DNA of 64,000 nucleotides. It comes from Photorhabdus cinerea. Lineage in GTDB: Bacteria > Pseudomonadota > Gammaproteobacteria > Enterobacterales > Enterobacteriaceae. Where the stretch lies: contig NZ_PUJW01000002.1 of assembly GCF_011189575.1 (NCBI RefSeq), positions 124,001 through 188,000 of the forward strand. Direction: 5' to 3'. The notes under the pieces are model-generated. The model did not search any database. It saw nothing but the letters and a program-made list of their open reading frames with translations, and was not told where the DNA came from. Made by a program: the position numbers and the translations under genes. Shown piece after piece: positions 1 to 8,763 of this stretch. Each line of letters starts with the position of its first letter. Within the stretch, counting starts at the first letter, position 1.

Positions 1-427
1 CTAATAAAGACTGCCAGGTATTACCGTCACCTAAAATGACTACACTCTCTTTATCAGTAAAAAAGCTCAGTGCCGCGAAAACGATAACCAGATAGGAGAC
101 ATTGGCAACTACTGCACATAACCAATATCCCCAGGCAGAACAGAAGCCTATTAATTCACCAAAGCCTTCTTTAGCATAAGTGAAAATTCCTCCATCAAGA
201 TCTGGGCGAATACGGGAGAGAAGTAACAGTGTGGTAGCCAGAAACAGGATACCGACACCTGTTATTCCCCAACCGATCATTAACGCGGCTGGACTGGCGA
301 CCTCAGCCATATTCTGCGGTAAGCTGAAAACACCCGCACCAACCATAGAGCTGAGTACCAGAGCAGTAAGAGCTGTGAGACCTAGTTTTTTTTCCAAAGA
401 TATGTTCCTAAAATCACTAAACTGCAT
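1..427 (-). CDS. basic amino-acid/polyamine antiporter (APA family), 5' end only
   Basis: The reverse strand from the ATG at 427 reads open to the window edge (142 codons) and starts MQFSDFRNISLEKKLGLTAL. Residues 15-40 form a first membrane segment with the glycine-rich turn VGAGVFSLPQNMAE, the substrate-binding loop of APC-superfamily carriers, and further hydrophobic segments follow. The family exchanges arginine/ornithine, lysine/cadaverine or similar pairs across the inner membrane; the substrate cannot be told from this fragment. A TTG at codon 11 is a weaker alternative start. The C-terminal two thirds lie outside the window. Confidence 0.8.
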   Translation of the reverse strand, partial: MQFSDFRNISLEKKLGLTALTALVLSSMVGAGVFSLPQNMAEVASPAALMIGWGITGVGILFLATTLLLLSRIRPDLDGGIFTYAKEGFGELIGFCSAWGYWLCAVVANVSYLVIVFAALSFFTDKESVVILGDGNTWQSLL

Positions 428-656
428 TGTTATCCAGTTCGTTACCCTGATCATAACAGATGAATTAAGTATTGGGTTTTCATCGCGTCCAAGCTGTACA
501 GAACAGAAAAACAGACTGGTTAAACCTAGAAATAGAGGGCGATTCTACGGAGGGTATGTGCCGGATGCAATGGTTTTCTATGCAAATAACTACAAAATTT
601 ATGCACTGATTGGCGATGGTAAAGTGGGTAAAGTGTAATGCTATACAATTTATTTT

Positions 657-777
657 ATACCCGTTATCTTTCAAGTTGCCTCTTTGTTGGTTGCACTCAC
701 CCCGGTCACAGAGTTACCTATGCTCCCGGGGATTCGCTTCCTTGCCGTCGCGATCCATCTTGAAATCCATTGGGTAT
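657..777. repeat. ERIC-type intergenic repeat, copy 1
   Basis: The element begins ATACCC and ends GGGTAT, and the arms TTTCAAGTTGCC and CTTGAAAT lie near the ends. The centre carries the ERIC core (CACCCCGGTCACAG and GCTCCCGGGGATTCGC). It is an imperfect palindrome of about 121 bp. Copies 2, 4 and 5 lie in the opposite orientation at 3585, 16801 and 25167; a short version is at 11801 and a truncated one at 41538. Confidence 0.9.
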
Positions 778-1060
778 ATCAATTTATGTCAGTAATTTTT
801 ATAATTCCGGTTATTGTACTAAGGGAAATAAATGATAAGTGTAAAGCATAGTGATGCTATTACTAATTAAGTAATTTTCATTTTAATTTTTTTAATCAAT
901 ATCAAAATTTAACAAAAATTATTACATCAAATAAGTTCTTTTGCTTTAACTTTTATTTTTTTATGCGATGTTATTGTCTGGTAATAATAACCCTTAGTTT
1001 ATATATTAAATCGTTAAGTTAATCCATTAAATATTTGCAATTAATAAAATTATTATTTAA

Positions 1061-1090
1061 ATTAAATTAAATTAAATTAAATTAAATTAA
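1061..1090. repeat. ATTAA pentanucleotide tandem repeat, six copies
   Basis: Six uninterrupted ATTAA units follow a TTTAA unit. The tract lies about 375 bp upstream of the stlC start in the AT-rich leader. Simple repeats of this kind can change length by slippage, but whether this one varies is unknown. Confidence 0.85.
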
Positions 1091-1348
1091 AAGTTATTGA
1101 TTTACTTGTTGTTTTGCTTGGGGGTTTAATTGATTTTGTTAATTTTTGGTTTGGGTTAATATATTTTTAATTAACTATTTTTAGCAGTGACAAATTAATG
1201 TTAGTCAATGTGACATGATACTATTATTATATAAAAATTAGAAAATCATGTTGACAACGACTACTTTGATTTATATTGTTTGTGAAAATATTAACCTGTC
1301 ATTTATTAGCTCATTTTTTTTGGTGCATTTTTAATTTTCAGGAATGAT

Positions 1349-1362
1349 CATATGTACATATG
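1349..1362. promoter_or_regulatory. perfect palindrome CATATGTACATATG upstream of stlC
   Basis: A 14-bp perfect inverted repeat sits about 100 bp before the stlC start codon. Its symmetry and position suit a dimeric-regulator operator, but I recognise no specific regulator. Such palindromes also arise by chance in AT-rich DNA. Confidence 0.35.
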
Positions 1363-1465
1363 TCAAAAAAAATTTCCAGATAGTTAGGGGTAATTGTTAT
1401 TCAAATTATTATCTTTTAAGCGCCGATGAATGGCTTAGTATTAAATATTCATAAGGTTAGAACAT

Positions 1466-2410
1466 ATGAAACGTGTTCTGGTGGTGTCGTATTCTCAAAG
1501 TGGTCAATTGATCGAGGTGGTGAAGAGCTTAATCGCACCTCTGCATGAATCTGACGAGATATACATTCGTGAAGTCGTTCTGAAACCGATTCCAGAATAT
1601 GAATTTCCCTGGTCGTTTTCTAAATTTATTAATGCTTTTCCTGAAACAGTGCAGTTACATCCACCCGAAATAGCACCTTTACATTTGGAAGATGAAGAAC
1701 CTTTTGATTTGGTGATATTGGGCTACCAAGTTTGGTATTTGTCACCATCTCTTCCAATAACAGCATTTCTTAAGAGCGAAGAAGGAAAACGGTTACTTAA
1801 CGGTAAGCCGGTAGTGACGGTTATAGCTTGTCGAAACATGTGGCTGATAGCCCAGGAAACGGTCAAAAAATTTTTACACGAAAGTGGAGCGTACTTACGC
1901 GACAATGTGGTTTTTGTTGATAAAACAAACTTCTTTGTAACATTGTTCACAACCCCGCTATGGTTAATGACAGGAAAAAAACAGCCTTTTTCTAGTGTAC
2001 CGCCAGCTGGGGTGTCAAAGGAAGATATTCAAGGAGCTAAACGTTTTGGAGATGCGTTACTAACAGCTCTTAAAGCGGATAAAGAGAAAGATGATGCCCC
2101 AATGTTGAAAGGCTTAGGGGCGGTATTTGTAGATAAATCTTTTATTTTCGGTGAGCGTTCTATACATCGAGGATTTAGATTTTGGTCCGGGTTTATTTAC
2201 CGTGTAGGTAAACGAGGAAAGTGGGTAAGGCGTTCTCTATTGACTCTGTTTGTGATCTATTTGGTATTGATGGTGTTGGTGGTTTTGCCCATTTCAATCG
2301 TTGTTCGCCGTTTACTTACAATATTACTTAAGAAACGTCTTAATGAATTACAAAAATACTATGAACAACCATCCGGTTCTGCCCGCTATGATAATAAAGG
2401 AGATAGATAA
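1466..2410 (+). CDS. stlC: stilbene/dialkylresorcinol cyclase-aromatase StlC (DarA family)
   Basis: The 314-residue protein has a flavodoxin-like N-terminus (VVSYSQSGQ at residues 6-14) and a strongly hydrophobic segment at about 263-285 flanked by basic residues, so it is probably membrane-attached. It matches the DarA-type 'dialkylresorcinol condensing enzyme' family. In Photorhabdus this protein acts with ketosynthase StlD and carrier StlE to join two beta-keto acyl chains into an aromatic ring, giving isopropylstilbene or dialkylresorcinols (known for the family). The ATG follows AAGG at a suitable distance. The stop lies four bases before stlD, so the two are co-translated. It is named by its neighbours as much as by its own sequence; the exact catalytic step is less certain. 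Confidence 0.88.
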   Translation: MKRVLVVSYSQSGQLIEVVKSLIAPLHESDEIYIREVVLKPIPEYEFPWSFSKFINAFPETVQLHPPEIAPLHLEDEEPFDLVILGYQVWYLSPSLPITAFLKSEEGKRLLNGKPVVTVIACRNMWLIAQETVKKFLHESGAYLRDNVVFVDKTNFFVTLFTTPLWLMTGKKQPFSSVPPAGVSKEDIQGAKRFGDALLTALKADKEKDDAPMLKGLGAVFVDKSFIFGERSIHRGFRFWSGFIYRVGKRGKWVRRSLLTLFVIYLVLMVLVVLPISIVVRRLLTILLKKRLNELQKYYEQPSGSARYDNKGDR

Positions 2411-2414
2411 TTAA

Positions 2415-3563
2415 ATGAGTAATAACGTTTATATCACTAAAGTTTCCGCCTTTATGCCGGGAAATCCAATAGATAATGACACAATGGAATCTGTCCTTGG
2501 TTTTGTTGGTAACAAACCATCAAGATCTCGCCATATAGTACTGCGTAATAATGGTATCAAGTACCGCCATTATGCACTGGACCCGGAAACTGGTGAGACA
2601 ACCTATTCAAGTGCTCAACTGGCGGCTGAAGCAATAAAAGGTTTGGTCGATGAACATTTTTCTTTAGATGATATGCAAAGTCTGGCAGCAGGTTCAGCTA
2701 TCCCAGATCAGATTATACCTGGCCATGCTGTTATGGTTCATGGTGAACTCAAGAATGAACCCTGCGAAATTGTTTCAACTTCAGGCTCTTGTATTGTGGG
2801 CATGACAGCGATGAAATATGCTTATTTGTCTATTCTCTCGGGAACGACAGATAATGCGGTTGCAGCAGCATCGGAAATAGCTTCATCTGTACTACATGCG
2901 CGTAATTTCCAGAATGAAAGTGACGCTCGGGTTGCTGAGTTGGAACTGCGTCCTGAAATTGCTTTTGAGAAAGATTTTCTGCGCTGGATGCTTTCAGATG
3001 GTGCTGGTGCTGTTTTGCTCGAAAATAAACCGCGGGCTGATGGTATTTCGTTACGAGTTGATTGGATAGACATGTACTCTTTTGCTAATGAGCTAGATAC
3101 ATGTATGTATTCTGGTGCAGAAAAATTAGCAGATGGCAGTTTAAAAGGTTGGTCGCAAATGAATCCGGCTGATTGGCTTGCTTATTCTGTTTTCTGTATT
3201 AAACAAGATGTTAGACACTTAAATGAGCGGGTCGTTAAATATACGCTTAGTGAACCTCTGAGAAGAACTGTAGAAAAGCGTAATTTATCAGCAGACTCCA
3301 TTGATTGGTTCTTACCTCATATATCATCTGAATATTTCCGTATGAAAATGTCAGCAGGTCTTGATGATATTAATTTTAGTATTGATCAGGGGCGTTGGTT
3401 TACTAACTTAACGACTAAAGGGAATACTGGGTCCGTTTCTATTTATATCATGCTGGAAGAGCTTGTTAATTCGGGTAAACTGAAAAAAGATCAAAGTCTT
3501 TTATGTTATATCCCGGAAAGTGCCCGGTTCTCAGGGGCATTCATGCACCTAACTGTTGTATAA
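2415..3563 (+). CDS. stlD: ketosynthase StlD (DarB family, KAS III-like)
   Basis: The 382-residue thiolase-fold condensing enzyme carries the KAS III triad: Cys126 in SGSCIVG, His302 in FLPHISSEYF and Asn337 in TKGNTGS. The family condenses two beta-keto acyl thioesters and closes the ring; in the stilbene pathway one partner derives from cinnamoyl-CoA (established for Photorhabdus, not visible here). A strong AAAGGAGAT lies 10 bases before the ATG, inside the end of stlC. An ERIC repeat directly follows and separates it from the acyl carrier gene stlE. Confidence 0.92.
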   Translation: MSNNVYITKVSAFMPGNPIDNDTMESVLGFVGNKPSRSRHIVLRNNGIKYRHYALDPETGETTYSSAQLAAEAIKGLVDEHFSLDDMQSLAAGSAIPDQIIPGHAVMVHGELKNEPCEIVSTSGSCIVGMTAMKYAYLSILSGTTDNAVAAASEIASSVLHARNFQNESDARVAELELRPEIAFEKDFLRWMLSDGAGAVLLENKPRADGISLRVDWIDMYSFANELDTCMYSGAEKLADGSLKGWSQMNPADWLAYSVFCIKQDVRHLNERVVKYTLSEPLRRTVEKRNLSADSIDWFLPHISSEYFRMKMSAGLDDINFSIDQGRWFTNLTTKGNTGSVSIYIMLEELVNSGKLKKDQSLLCYIPESARFSGAFMHLTVV

Positions 3564-3584
3564 ATATCTAATCTTATCAATGAT

Positions 3585-3709
3585 ATACCCTATTTATTTC
3601 AAGATGGATCGCGACGGCAAGGGAGCGAATCCCCGGGAGCATAGGTAACTCTGTGACCGGGGAGAGTGAATGCAGCCAACAAAGAGGCAACTTGAAAGAT
3701 AACGGGTAT
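3585..3709. repeat. ERIC-type repeat, copy 2, inverted relative to copy 1
   Basis: This 125-bp copy has ends ATACCC and GGGTAT and the ERIC core GGGAGCATAGGTAACT. It lies in the stlD-stlE gap and reads in the opposite orientation to copy 1, so the two copies form a long inverted repeat around stlCD. Transcribed ERIC elements fold into stable hairpins and may influence stlE mRNA (inference). Confidence 0.9.
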
Positions 3710-3764
3710 AAATGGGGAAACAACAAGTTTCCCCGTGTAATTAGTACATTAGGAAAATAATAGC

Positions 3765-4007
3765 GTGGAAAATTTAGAGAATCATGTTAAAAGTGTTGTT
3801 GCAGAACAACTTGGAATCCCTGAAGCCCAGATTCTTACCACACAGACATTTGAAGAATTGGGCGCCGATTCGTTAGACAATGTGGAGCTGATTATGGCTC
3901 TGGAAGAACATTTCGGGATAACGATTGATGATTCAGAAGCGGAAGAAATGGTAACTATACAAAACGCCATTGATTGTATTCGTCTGAAATTAGAATCTGC
4001 TAGCTAA
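3765..4007 (+). CDS. stlE: acyl carrier protein StlE (DarC family)
   Basis: This 80-residue acidic protein has the carrier signature LGADSLDNVELIMALEE; Ser36 is the expected phosphopantetheine attachment site. It would carry the beta-keto acyl chain condensed by StlD. The start is GTG (3765-3767) with AGGAAAA about eight bases upstream. It is separated from stlD by the 125-bp ERIC element and followed directly by a stem-loop terminator. A housekeeping ACP would sit in the fab cluster, so the context makes this the pathway-specific carrier. Confidence 0.9.
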   Translation: MENLENHVKSVVAEQLGIPEAQILTTQTFEELGADSLDNVELIMALEEHFGITIDDSEAEEMVTIQNAIDCIRLKLESAS

Positions 4008-4027
4008 CAATTTTGGTATCCTTCAGT

Positions 4028-4063
4028 AAAAAAGGCACATATGGTTATCATGTGTGCCTTTTT
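4028..4063. terminator. terminator between stlE and ydgH (probably bidirectional)
   Basis: The run AAAAAAGGCACA pairs with TGTGCCTTTTT around a short loop, with an A-run on one side and a T-run on the other. It lies between the convergent stlE and ydgH and can serve both. Confidence 0.8.
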
Positions 4064-4080
4064 CTTAGGGTAATCCAGAG

Positions 4081-5034
4081 CTATTTGAACAGATCTGCAC
4101 TGATAGTAGCGGTTCCACCAGTGGATTGCCATTCACGGGTAATATGATAATACTTAGCGCCTTTAGCCGCCGCACGTTTAGCAACTTCATAGGAAACATC
4201 AGTCATGCTGTTGTAGTAACCTGAGAAGGTAATGGAATCAAAAGGTACCATCTGAGCAGCACTAACCTTATTCAATTCCTGGATTTTCGTACCATCAGGG
4301 AGAGTGACAGTGTAACGTTCACCTCTAGAGTACTGAGTTTCAAAGAAACGACCAACAGAATTACTGGTTGACGTTGAAGAGGCTAAACCTGGAATTTCCA
4401 CTTTCTTAGCCGTTTCGCCGCCAGCGGCCAGTGCAGCACGTCCTGAGTCTGAATCAGCCGGGATAACTGCTTCGTTAGCTTGAATTTGGCGTTTTGGGGC
4501 ATCTGCTTTGTAAACATAAGCTGTAACCGTTTGATTGCCACCATCATTGGTTGAGAATTGACGCACAATAAAGAAAGAATCAGCATCTTTTTTCTTTGCT
4601 TCTTTTGCAATGGCTTCGTTCAAATCTGGTTCACTGGAGTAAAAACCACTGATGGTTACGGTATCGAATGGCTCCAGTGTAATTGCTTCTGTTTTGGGTA
4701 ATTCTTTAATACCGCGAAATATACGATATTTAGTTGAGTTATCAACTTTTTCTGCATCTTTGTGATACAGATCAGCTACAACGCGCAGGTTACCGCTATT
4801 ATTCAGATCGTCAAGGCTTTGGATATAGAACCCATCTGCGCCCATTTTATCTGCCCGACGGGAAACGGCATCAGCAGCTTCATAAATAGCATTAAAAGGA
4901 CCTGTAACTGTAATACGTTTGAATGGTTTCAGTTCTGCTGCTTTCTCCGGGGATAATTCCTGGGCTGCCTGAGCAATGGTAATACTAGTTAATGAGAGCA
5001 CCGCAACTGCGATGATCGTTGTTTTCAGCTTCAT
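4081..5034 (-). CDS. ydgH: YdgH, periplasmic protein with three YdgH/BhsA/McbA-like domains
   Basis: The 317-residue protein starts with a Sec signal peptide (MKLKTTIIAVAVLSLTSITIAQA). Three repeats of the DUF1471 (YdgH/BhsA-like) fold follow, each opening with F(K/D)xITxxGxY-type strands, at about residues 38-95, 121-180 and 264-317. The enterobacterial family is periplasmic and linked to envelope stress; its molecular role is poorly defined. As in E. coli it lies divergent from pntAB, supporting orthology. The start is the ATG at 5034 with AAGGA upstream. Confidence 0.9.
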   Translation of the reverse strand: MKLKTTIIAVAVLSLTSITIAQAAQELSPEKAAELKPFKRITVTGPFNAIYEAADAVSRRADKMGADGFYIQSLDDLNNSGNLRVVADLYHKDAEKVDNSTKYRIFRGIKELPKTEAITLEPFDTVTISGFYSSEPDLNEAIAKEAKKKDADSFFIVRQFSTNDGGNQTVTAYVYKADAPKRQIQANEAVIPADSDSGRAALAAGGETAKKVEIPGLASSTSTSNSVGRFFETQYSRGERYTVTLPDGTKIQELNKVSAAQMVPFDSITFSGYYNSMTDVSYEVAKRAAAKGAKYYHITREWQSTGGTATISADLFK

Positions 5035-5427
5035 AAAAAAATCCTTCCGCCTTGCGCATTAAATATATTTATAACTTGCTGAACATCGTTGTGTATCACA
5101 TAGCCCACAATTATTACATGTAATAATAGCTAATGTCCCACGAATTTATGCTATCAGTATGAATGAATACAAATTTATAGAATATGACACCATAAATTTT
5201 CATCAACATAGCGAGTGACCTGGTTAAAATTGCAATTTATTTTGGTAATACTATTTAGCTATTTTTCTTACTCAATTAGTGATGGATCACCGATAGGATT
5301 TTCCGTTGGTTATTAAAATATTCATTGATAGATTTTGCTAATGGCAGTAATAACGTTAATTTAGTCGATAAATTGACCTCAACAAGCAATAATCGTCATT
5401 AATCTTAAGCCTTAATAAGGGGACATT
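5035..5427. other. divergent promoter region ydgH/pntA
   Basis: About 390 bp of AT-rich DNA between two divergent genes hold no credible reading frame. Promoters for both must lie here, but I cannot place them with confidence. AAGGGGA just before 5428 is the pntA ribosome binding site. Confidence 0.5.
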
Positions 5428-6957
5428 ATGCGTATTGGTGTACCGAAAGAGCGACTTACCAATGAAGCACGTGTTGCAGCTACGCCAGGTACTGTGGAGC
5501 AACTGCTGAAATTGGGATTCAATGTCGTTGTTGAGAATGGAGCAGGGCTATTGGCCAGCTTCGGAGATAGTGCTTACCAACAGGTAGGCGCTGAAGTTTC
5601 TGATCGTAATGATATTTGGTGCTCAGATGTCATTTTAAAGGTCAATGCGCCTGATGATGACGAAATAGCATTAATGAAAGAAGGGAGTACGTTGGTCAGC
5701 TTTGTTTGGCCGGCACAAAACCCTGAGTTAATGCAAAAATTGTCTGATCGCAAAGTAACGGCTCTGGCTATGGATTCAGTACCGCGTATTTCCAGAGCAC
5801 AGTCACTGGATGCGCTAAGCTCTATGGCGAATATTGCAGGTTACCGGGCAATAGTGGAAGCCGCTCATGAATTTGGTCGTTTCTTTACGGGTCAGATCAC
5901 GGCAGCCGGAAAAGTCCCGCCAGCCAAAGTGATGATTATTGGTGCTGGTGTCGCTGGTTTGGCTGCTATTGGTGCTGCGGGTAGTTTGGGGGCTATTGTT
6001 CGCGCATTTGATACCCGTCCTGAGGTAAAAGAACAGGTTCAGAGCATGGGGGCAGAATTTCTGGAACTGGATTTTGAAGAAGAGGCCGGCAGTGGTGACG
6101 GATATGCAAAAGTCATGTCCGAAGCTTTTATCAAAGCTGAAATGTCGCTTTTTGCTGCACAGGCAAAAGAAGTTGACATTATTGTAACCACTGCTCTTAT
6201 TCCTGGAAAACCGGCTCCAAGTCTTATCACCAAAGAGATGGTTGAATCTATGAAGCCGGGTAGCGTGATTGTTGACCTGGCAGCTCAAACGGGTGGTAAT
6301 TGTGAATTAACGCAGGCAGACAAGTTGGTTGTTACAGCCAATGGTGTAAAAATCATTGGTTACACAGATTTGCCAAGCCGTTTACCAACGCAATCCTCAC
6401 AACTATACGGTACCAATCTGGTTAATCTGCTCAAGTTACTGTGTAAAGAGAAAAATGGCGAAATCAATATTGATTTTGACGATGTTGTTATTCGCGGTGT
6501 GACAGTAGTAAAAGAAGGGGAAATTACCTGGCCGGCGCCACCCATTCAGGTTTCTGTCCAGTCGAAGGAAAAAACAGCACCTGTTAAAGCAGAAAAACCA
6601 AAGTCCCAACCCACTTCTCCTTGGTTAAAATATGGTTTGTTGGCACTGGCTATTATCCTGTTTGGTTGGTTAGCTAATGTCGCGCCAAAAGAGTTTTTGT
6701 CTCACTTTACTGTATTTGCATTGGCCTGTGTGGTGGGTTATTACGTGGTCTGGAATGTCAGCCATGCCTTGCATACACCGCTAATGTCGGTAACTAATGC
6801 GATTTCGGGAATTATTGTCGTTGGCGCGTTATTACAAATTGGTGATGGTGGATGGGTCAGTTTCTTTTCATTTATCGCTATATTAATTGCCAGCATTAAT
6901 ATCTTCGGTGGTTTCACTGTGACTCAACGCATGCTGAAAATGTTTCGTAAGGACTAA
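5428..6957 (+). CDS. pntA: proton-translocating NAD(P) transhydrogenase, alpha subunit
   Basis: The 509-residue protein matches the E. coli PntA length. The N-terminal ~370 residues form the NAD(H)-binding domain I, opening MRIGVPKERLTNEARVA and with the nucleotide-binding loop IGAGVAGLAAIGAAGSLGA near 171-189. A charged linker rich in Lys and Pro (~377-400) leads to four membrane segments. With PntB it couples hydride transfer from NADH to NADP+ to proton flow at the inner membrane. pntB starts 11 bases after its stop, forming an operon. Confidence 0.97.
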   Translation: MRIGVPKERLTNEARVAATPGTVEQLLKLGFNVVVENGAGLLASFGDSAYQQVGAEVSDRNDIWCSDVILKVNAPDDDEIALMKEGSTLVSFVWPAQNPELMQKLSDRKVTALAMDSVPRISRAQSLDALSSMANIAGYRAIVEAAHEFGRFFTGQITAAGKVPPAKVMIIGAGVAGLAAIGAAGSLGAIVRAFDTRPEVKEQVQSMGAEFLELDFEEEAGSGDGYAKVMSEAFIKAEMSLFAAQAKEVDIIVTTALIPGKPAPSLITKEMVESMKPGSVIVDLAAQTGGNCELTQADKLVVTANGVKIIGYTDLPSRLPTQSSQLYGTNLVNLLKLLCKEKNGEINIDFDDVVIRGVTVVKEGEITWPAPPIQVSVQSKEKTAPVKAEKPKSQPTSPWLKYGLLALAIILFGWLANVAPKEFLSHFTVFALACVVGYYVVWNVSHALHTPLMSVTNAISGIIVVGALLQIGDGGWVSFFSFIAILIASINIFGGFTVTQRMLKMFRKD

Positions 6958-6967
6958 GGGGTAACTT

Positions 6968-8356
6968 ATGTCGAGTGGAGTAGTTACAGCGGCATATATT
7001 GTTGCCGCTATCTTATTTATTTTTAGTCTTGCAGGCTTGTCACGTCATGAAAGCTCCAAACGTGGGAATATTTTTGGTATTACCGGGATGGCAATTGCAT
7101 TGATTGCGACTATCTTCGGGCCAGATACCGGAAGTGTTGTTTGGGTTATTCTAGCGATGGTGATCGGCGCGGTTATTGGTATTCGCTTGGCAAATAAAGT
7201 TGAAATGACTGAAATGCCGGAACTGGTCGCAATTTTGCACAGCTTTGTCGGCTTAGCTGCTGTATTAGTCGGGTTTAACAGTTTTATTGCTCACGATAGT
7301 TTTGCTGAACCGATAATGGAAAATATCCATCTGACAGAAGTATTCCTGGGGGTTTTCATCGGTGCGGTTACCTTCACAGGTTCTGTTGTCGCATTTGGTA
7401 AATTATGTGGGAAAATTTCTTCTAAACCGCTGATGCTACCAAATCGTCATAAATTAAATCTTGCAGCATTAGTTATCTCTTTTGTATTGCTAGTTACTTT
7501 TGTGAAAACGGAAAGTATCGGTTTACAAGTATTCACGCTGTTAATTATGACTGCAATTGCACTGGCGTTTGGTTGGCACTTGGTGGCTTCTATCGGTGGG
7601 GCAGATATGCCGGTAGTGGTTTCAATGTTGAACTCCTATTCTGGTTGGGCGGCAGCGGCAGCTGGCTTCATGCTGAGCAATGATTTACTGATTGTAACGG
7701 GTGCGCTGGTAGGTTCTTCAGGGGCGATTCTGTCTTACATCATGTGTAAGGCAATGAACCGTTCTTTTATTAGTGTAATTGCCGGAGGGTTTGGTACTGA
7801 TGGTTCTTCAACCGGTGATAATCAGGAGATGGGAGAATACCGCGAAACCACGGCTGAAGAAGTTGCTGAGCTGCTGAAAAATTCAACTTCTGTCATTATC
7901 ACACCGGGATATGGTATGGCTGTTGCACAGGCACAGTACCCGGTACATGACATCACCGCCAAACTACGTGAAAAGGGGGTTAAGGTTCGTTTTGGTATCC
8001 ATCCAGTGGCGGGACGTCTGCCTGGACATATGAATGTACTGTTGGCGGAAGCAAAAGTTCCTTATGACGTTGTTCTGGAAATGGATGAAATCAATGATGA
8101 TTTCTCTGATACCGATACGGTACTGGTCATTGGTGCTAACGATACCGTTAACCCGGCTGCACAGGAAGATCCAAACAGCCCGATTGCTGGTATGCCAGTA
8201 TTGGAAGTCTGGAAGTCACAGAACGTTGTTGTGTTCAAACGCTCCATGAACACAGGTTACGCTGGTGTGCAGAACCCGCTATTCTTTAAAGACAACAGCC
8301 AAATGTTGTTTGGTGATGCGAAGGCAAGCGTAGAAGCAATCCTGCGTGCATTGTGA
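6968..8356 (+). CDS. pntB: proton-translocating NAD(P) transhydrogenase, beta subunit
   Basis: The 462-residue protein has about nine membrane segments in its N-terminal half (domain II) and a C-terminal NADP-binding domain III with the motif TPGYGMAVAQAQYPV. It completes the transhydrogenase with PntA and forms the NADP(H) site and proton channel. It lies 11 bases after pntA, with SD-like GGGGTAAC before the ATG. A hairpin terminator follows at 8378. Confidence 0.97.
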   Translation: MSSGVVTAAYIVAAILFIFSLAGLSRHESSKRGNIFGITGMAIALIATIFGPDTGSVVWVILAMVIGAVIGIRLANKVEMTEMPELVAILHSFVGLAAVLVGFNSFIAHDSFAEPIMENIHLTEVFLGVFIGAVTFTGSVVAFGKLCGKISSKPLMLPNRHKLNLAALVISFVLLVTFVKTESIGLQVFTLLIMTAIALAFGWHLVASIGGADMPVVVSMLNSYSGWAAAAAGFMLSNDLLIVTGALVGSSGAILSYIMCKAMNRSFISVIAGGFGTDGSSTGDNQEMGEYRETTAEEVAELLKNSTSVIITPGYGMAVAQAQYPVHDITAKLREKGVKVRFGIHPVAGRLPGHMNVLLAEAKVPYDVVLEMDEINDDFSDTDTVLVIGANDTVNPAAQEDPNSPIAGMPVLEVWKSQNVVVFKRSMNTGYAGVQNPLFFKDNSQMLFGDAKASVEAILRAL

Positions 8357-8377
8357 TTTTTTATCGTTATAACTACA

Positions 8378-8404
8378 AACCCCACATAAATATTTTGTGG
8401 GGTT
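8378..8404 (+). terminator. stem-loop after pntB
   Basis: AACCCCACA pairs with TGTGGGGTT around a ten-base AT loop about 20 bases after the pntB stop. There is no strong downstream T-run, so termination may be partial. Confidence 0.6.
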
Positions 8405-8497
8405 CTAATTGCATATTTTGCTGAACGGGCATTATACCTTCCTGAACGAGGGTAAAATTATTGACCTCGATGCGCTTATAGCGGAGCTAAATTTAGG

Positions 8498-8533
8498 GTG
8501 ACGGAGTTTTCTGGGATTTCGGCTTACAACCCC
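8498..8533. repeat. 36-bp direct repeat, left copy
   Basis: GTGACGGAGTTTTCTGGGAT and the next 16 bases recur in the same orientation at 9554-9589 with few mismatches. The pair brackets the parDE remnant and a resolvase fragment. It may mark the ends of a lost mobile element; the element type is not recognised. Confidence 0.7.
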
Positions 8534-8540
8534 ATGATGA

Positions 8541-8763
8541 TCAGATGTGCCGTTGATAATCCATAGATTTGTGTAAGACTCTTACGATAATGATCCCATT
8601 TGCAATTAAACGAAAAAAGATAATGTGTGAAGCAACCGGGAATGCCTTTAGCCCAAGTCGAATATGGCTGTAATTCCGGGCCAAATTCTTGATAACTGTA
8701 TTCAAAAATAGCCTCTAAATCCTGTTCAGCTTTAGGCTTTAGAAAAAATGTTTTACTGGACAT
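8541..8763 (-). pseudogene. parE: ParE-type toxin with internal deletion and frameshift
   Basis: From the ATG at 8763 the first 29 codons read SSKTFFLKPKAEQDLEAIF and on to FGPE, a typical ParE N-terminus. The same frame then continues into unrelated sequence. A second frame from about 8660 to the TGA at 8541 encodes a typical ParE C-terminus (FPVASHIIFF, then IVRVLHKSMDYQRHI). About 25-35 middle codons and the frame are lost between the two parts, so the toxin is inactive by inference. The upstream antitoxin gene is intact and overlaps it by 11 bases, the usual parDE arrangement. Confidence 0.85.

Larger units (their letters stand above)
778..1465. other. AT-rich leader upstream of stlC, no gene
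   Basis: About 690 bp between ERIC copy 1 and stlC hold no credible reading frame. The DNA is very AT-rich, as expected of an H-NS-type silenced promoter region (inference). It contains a pentanucleotide repeat near 1061-1090 and a perfect 14-bp palindrome at 1349-1362, so it is probably the regulatory region of the stl genes. Confidence 0.6.

Noticed and set aside
180..638. Plus-strand frame of 152 codons over the permease 5' end
   Set aside because: The reverse frame encodes a clear transporter N-terminus; the plus frame is its complement and has no features.
5815..6288. Long reverse-strand frame of 157 codons inside pntA
   Set aside because: It lies antisense within a clearly conserved core gene, has no ribosome binding site or family motif, and is a codon-bias shadow.
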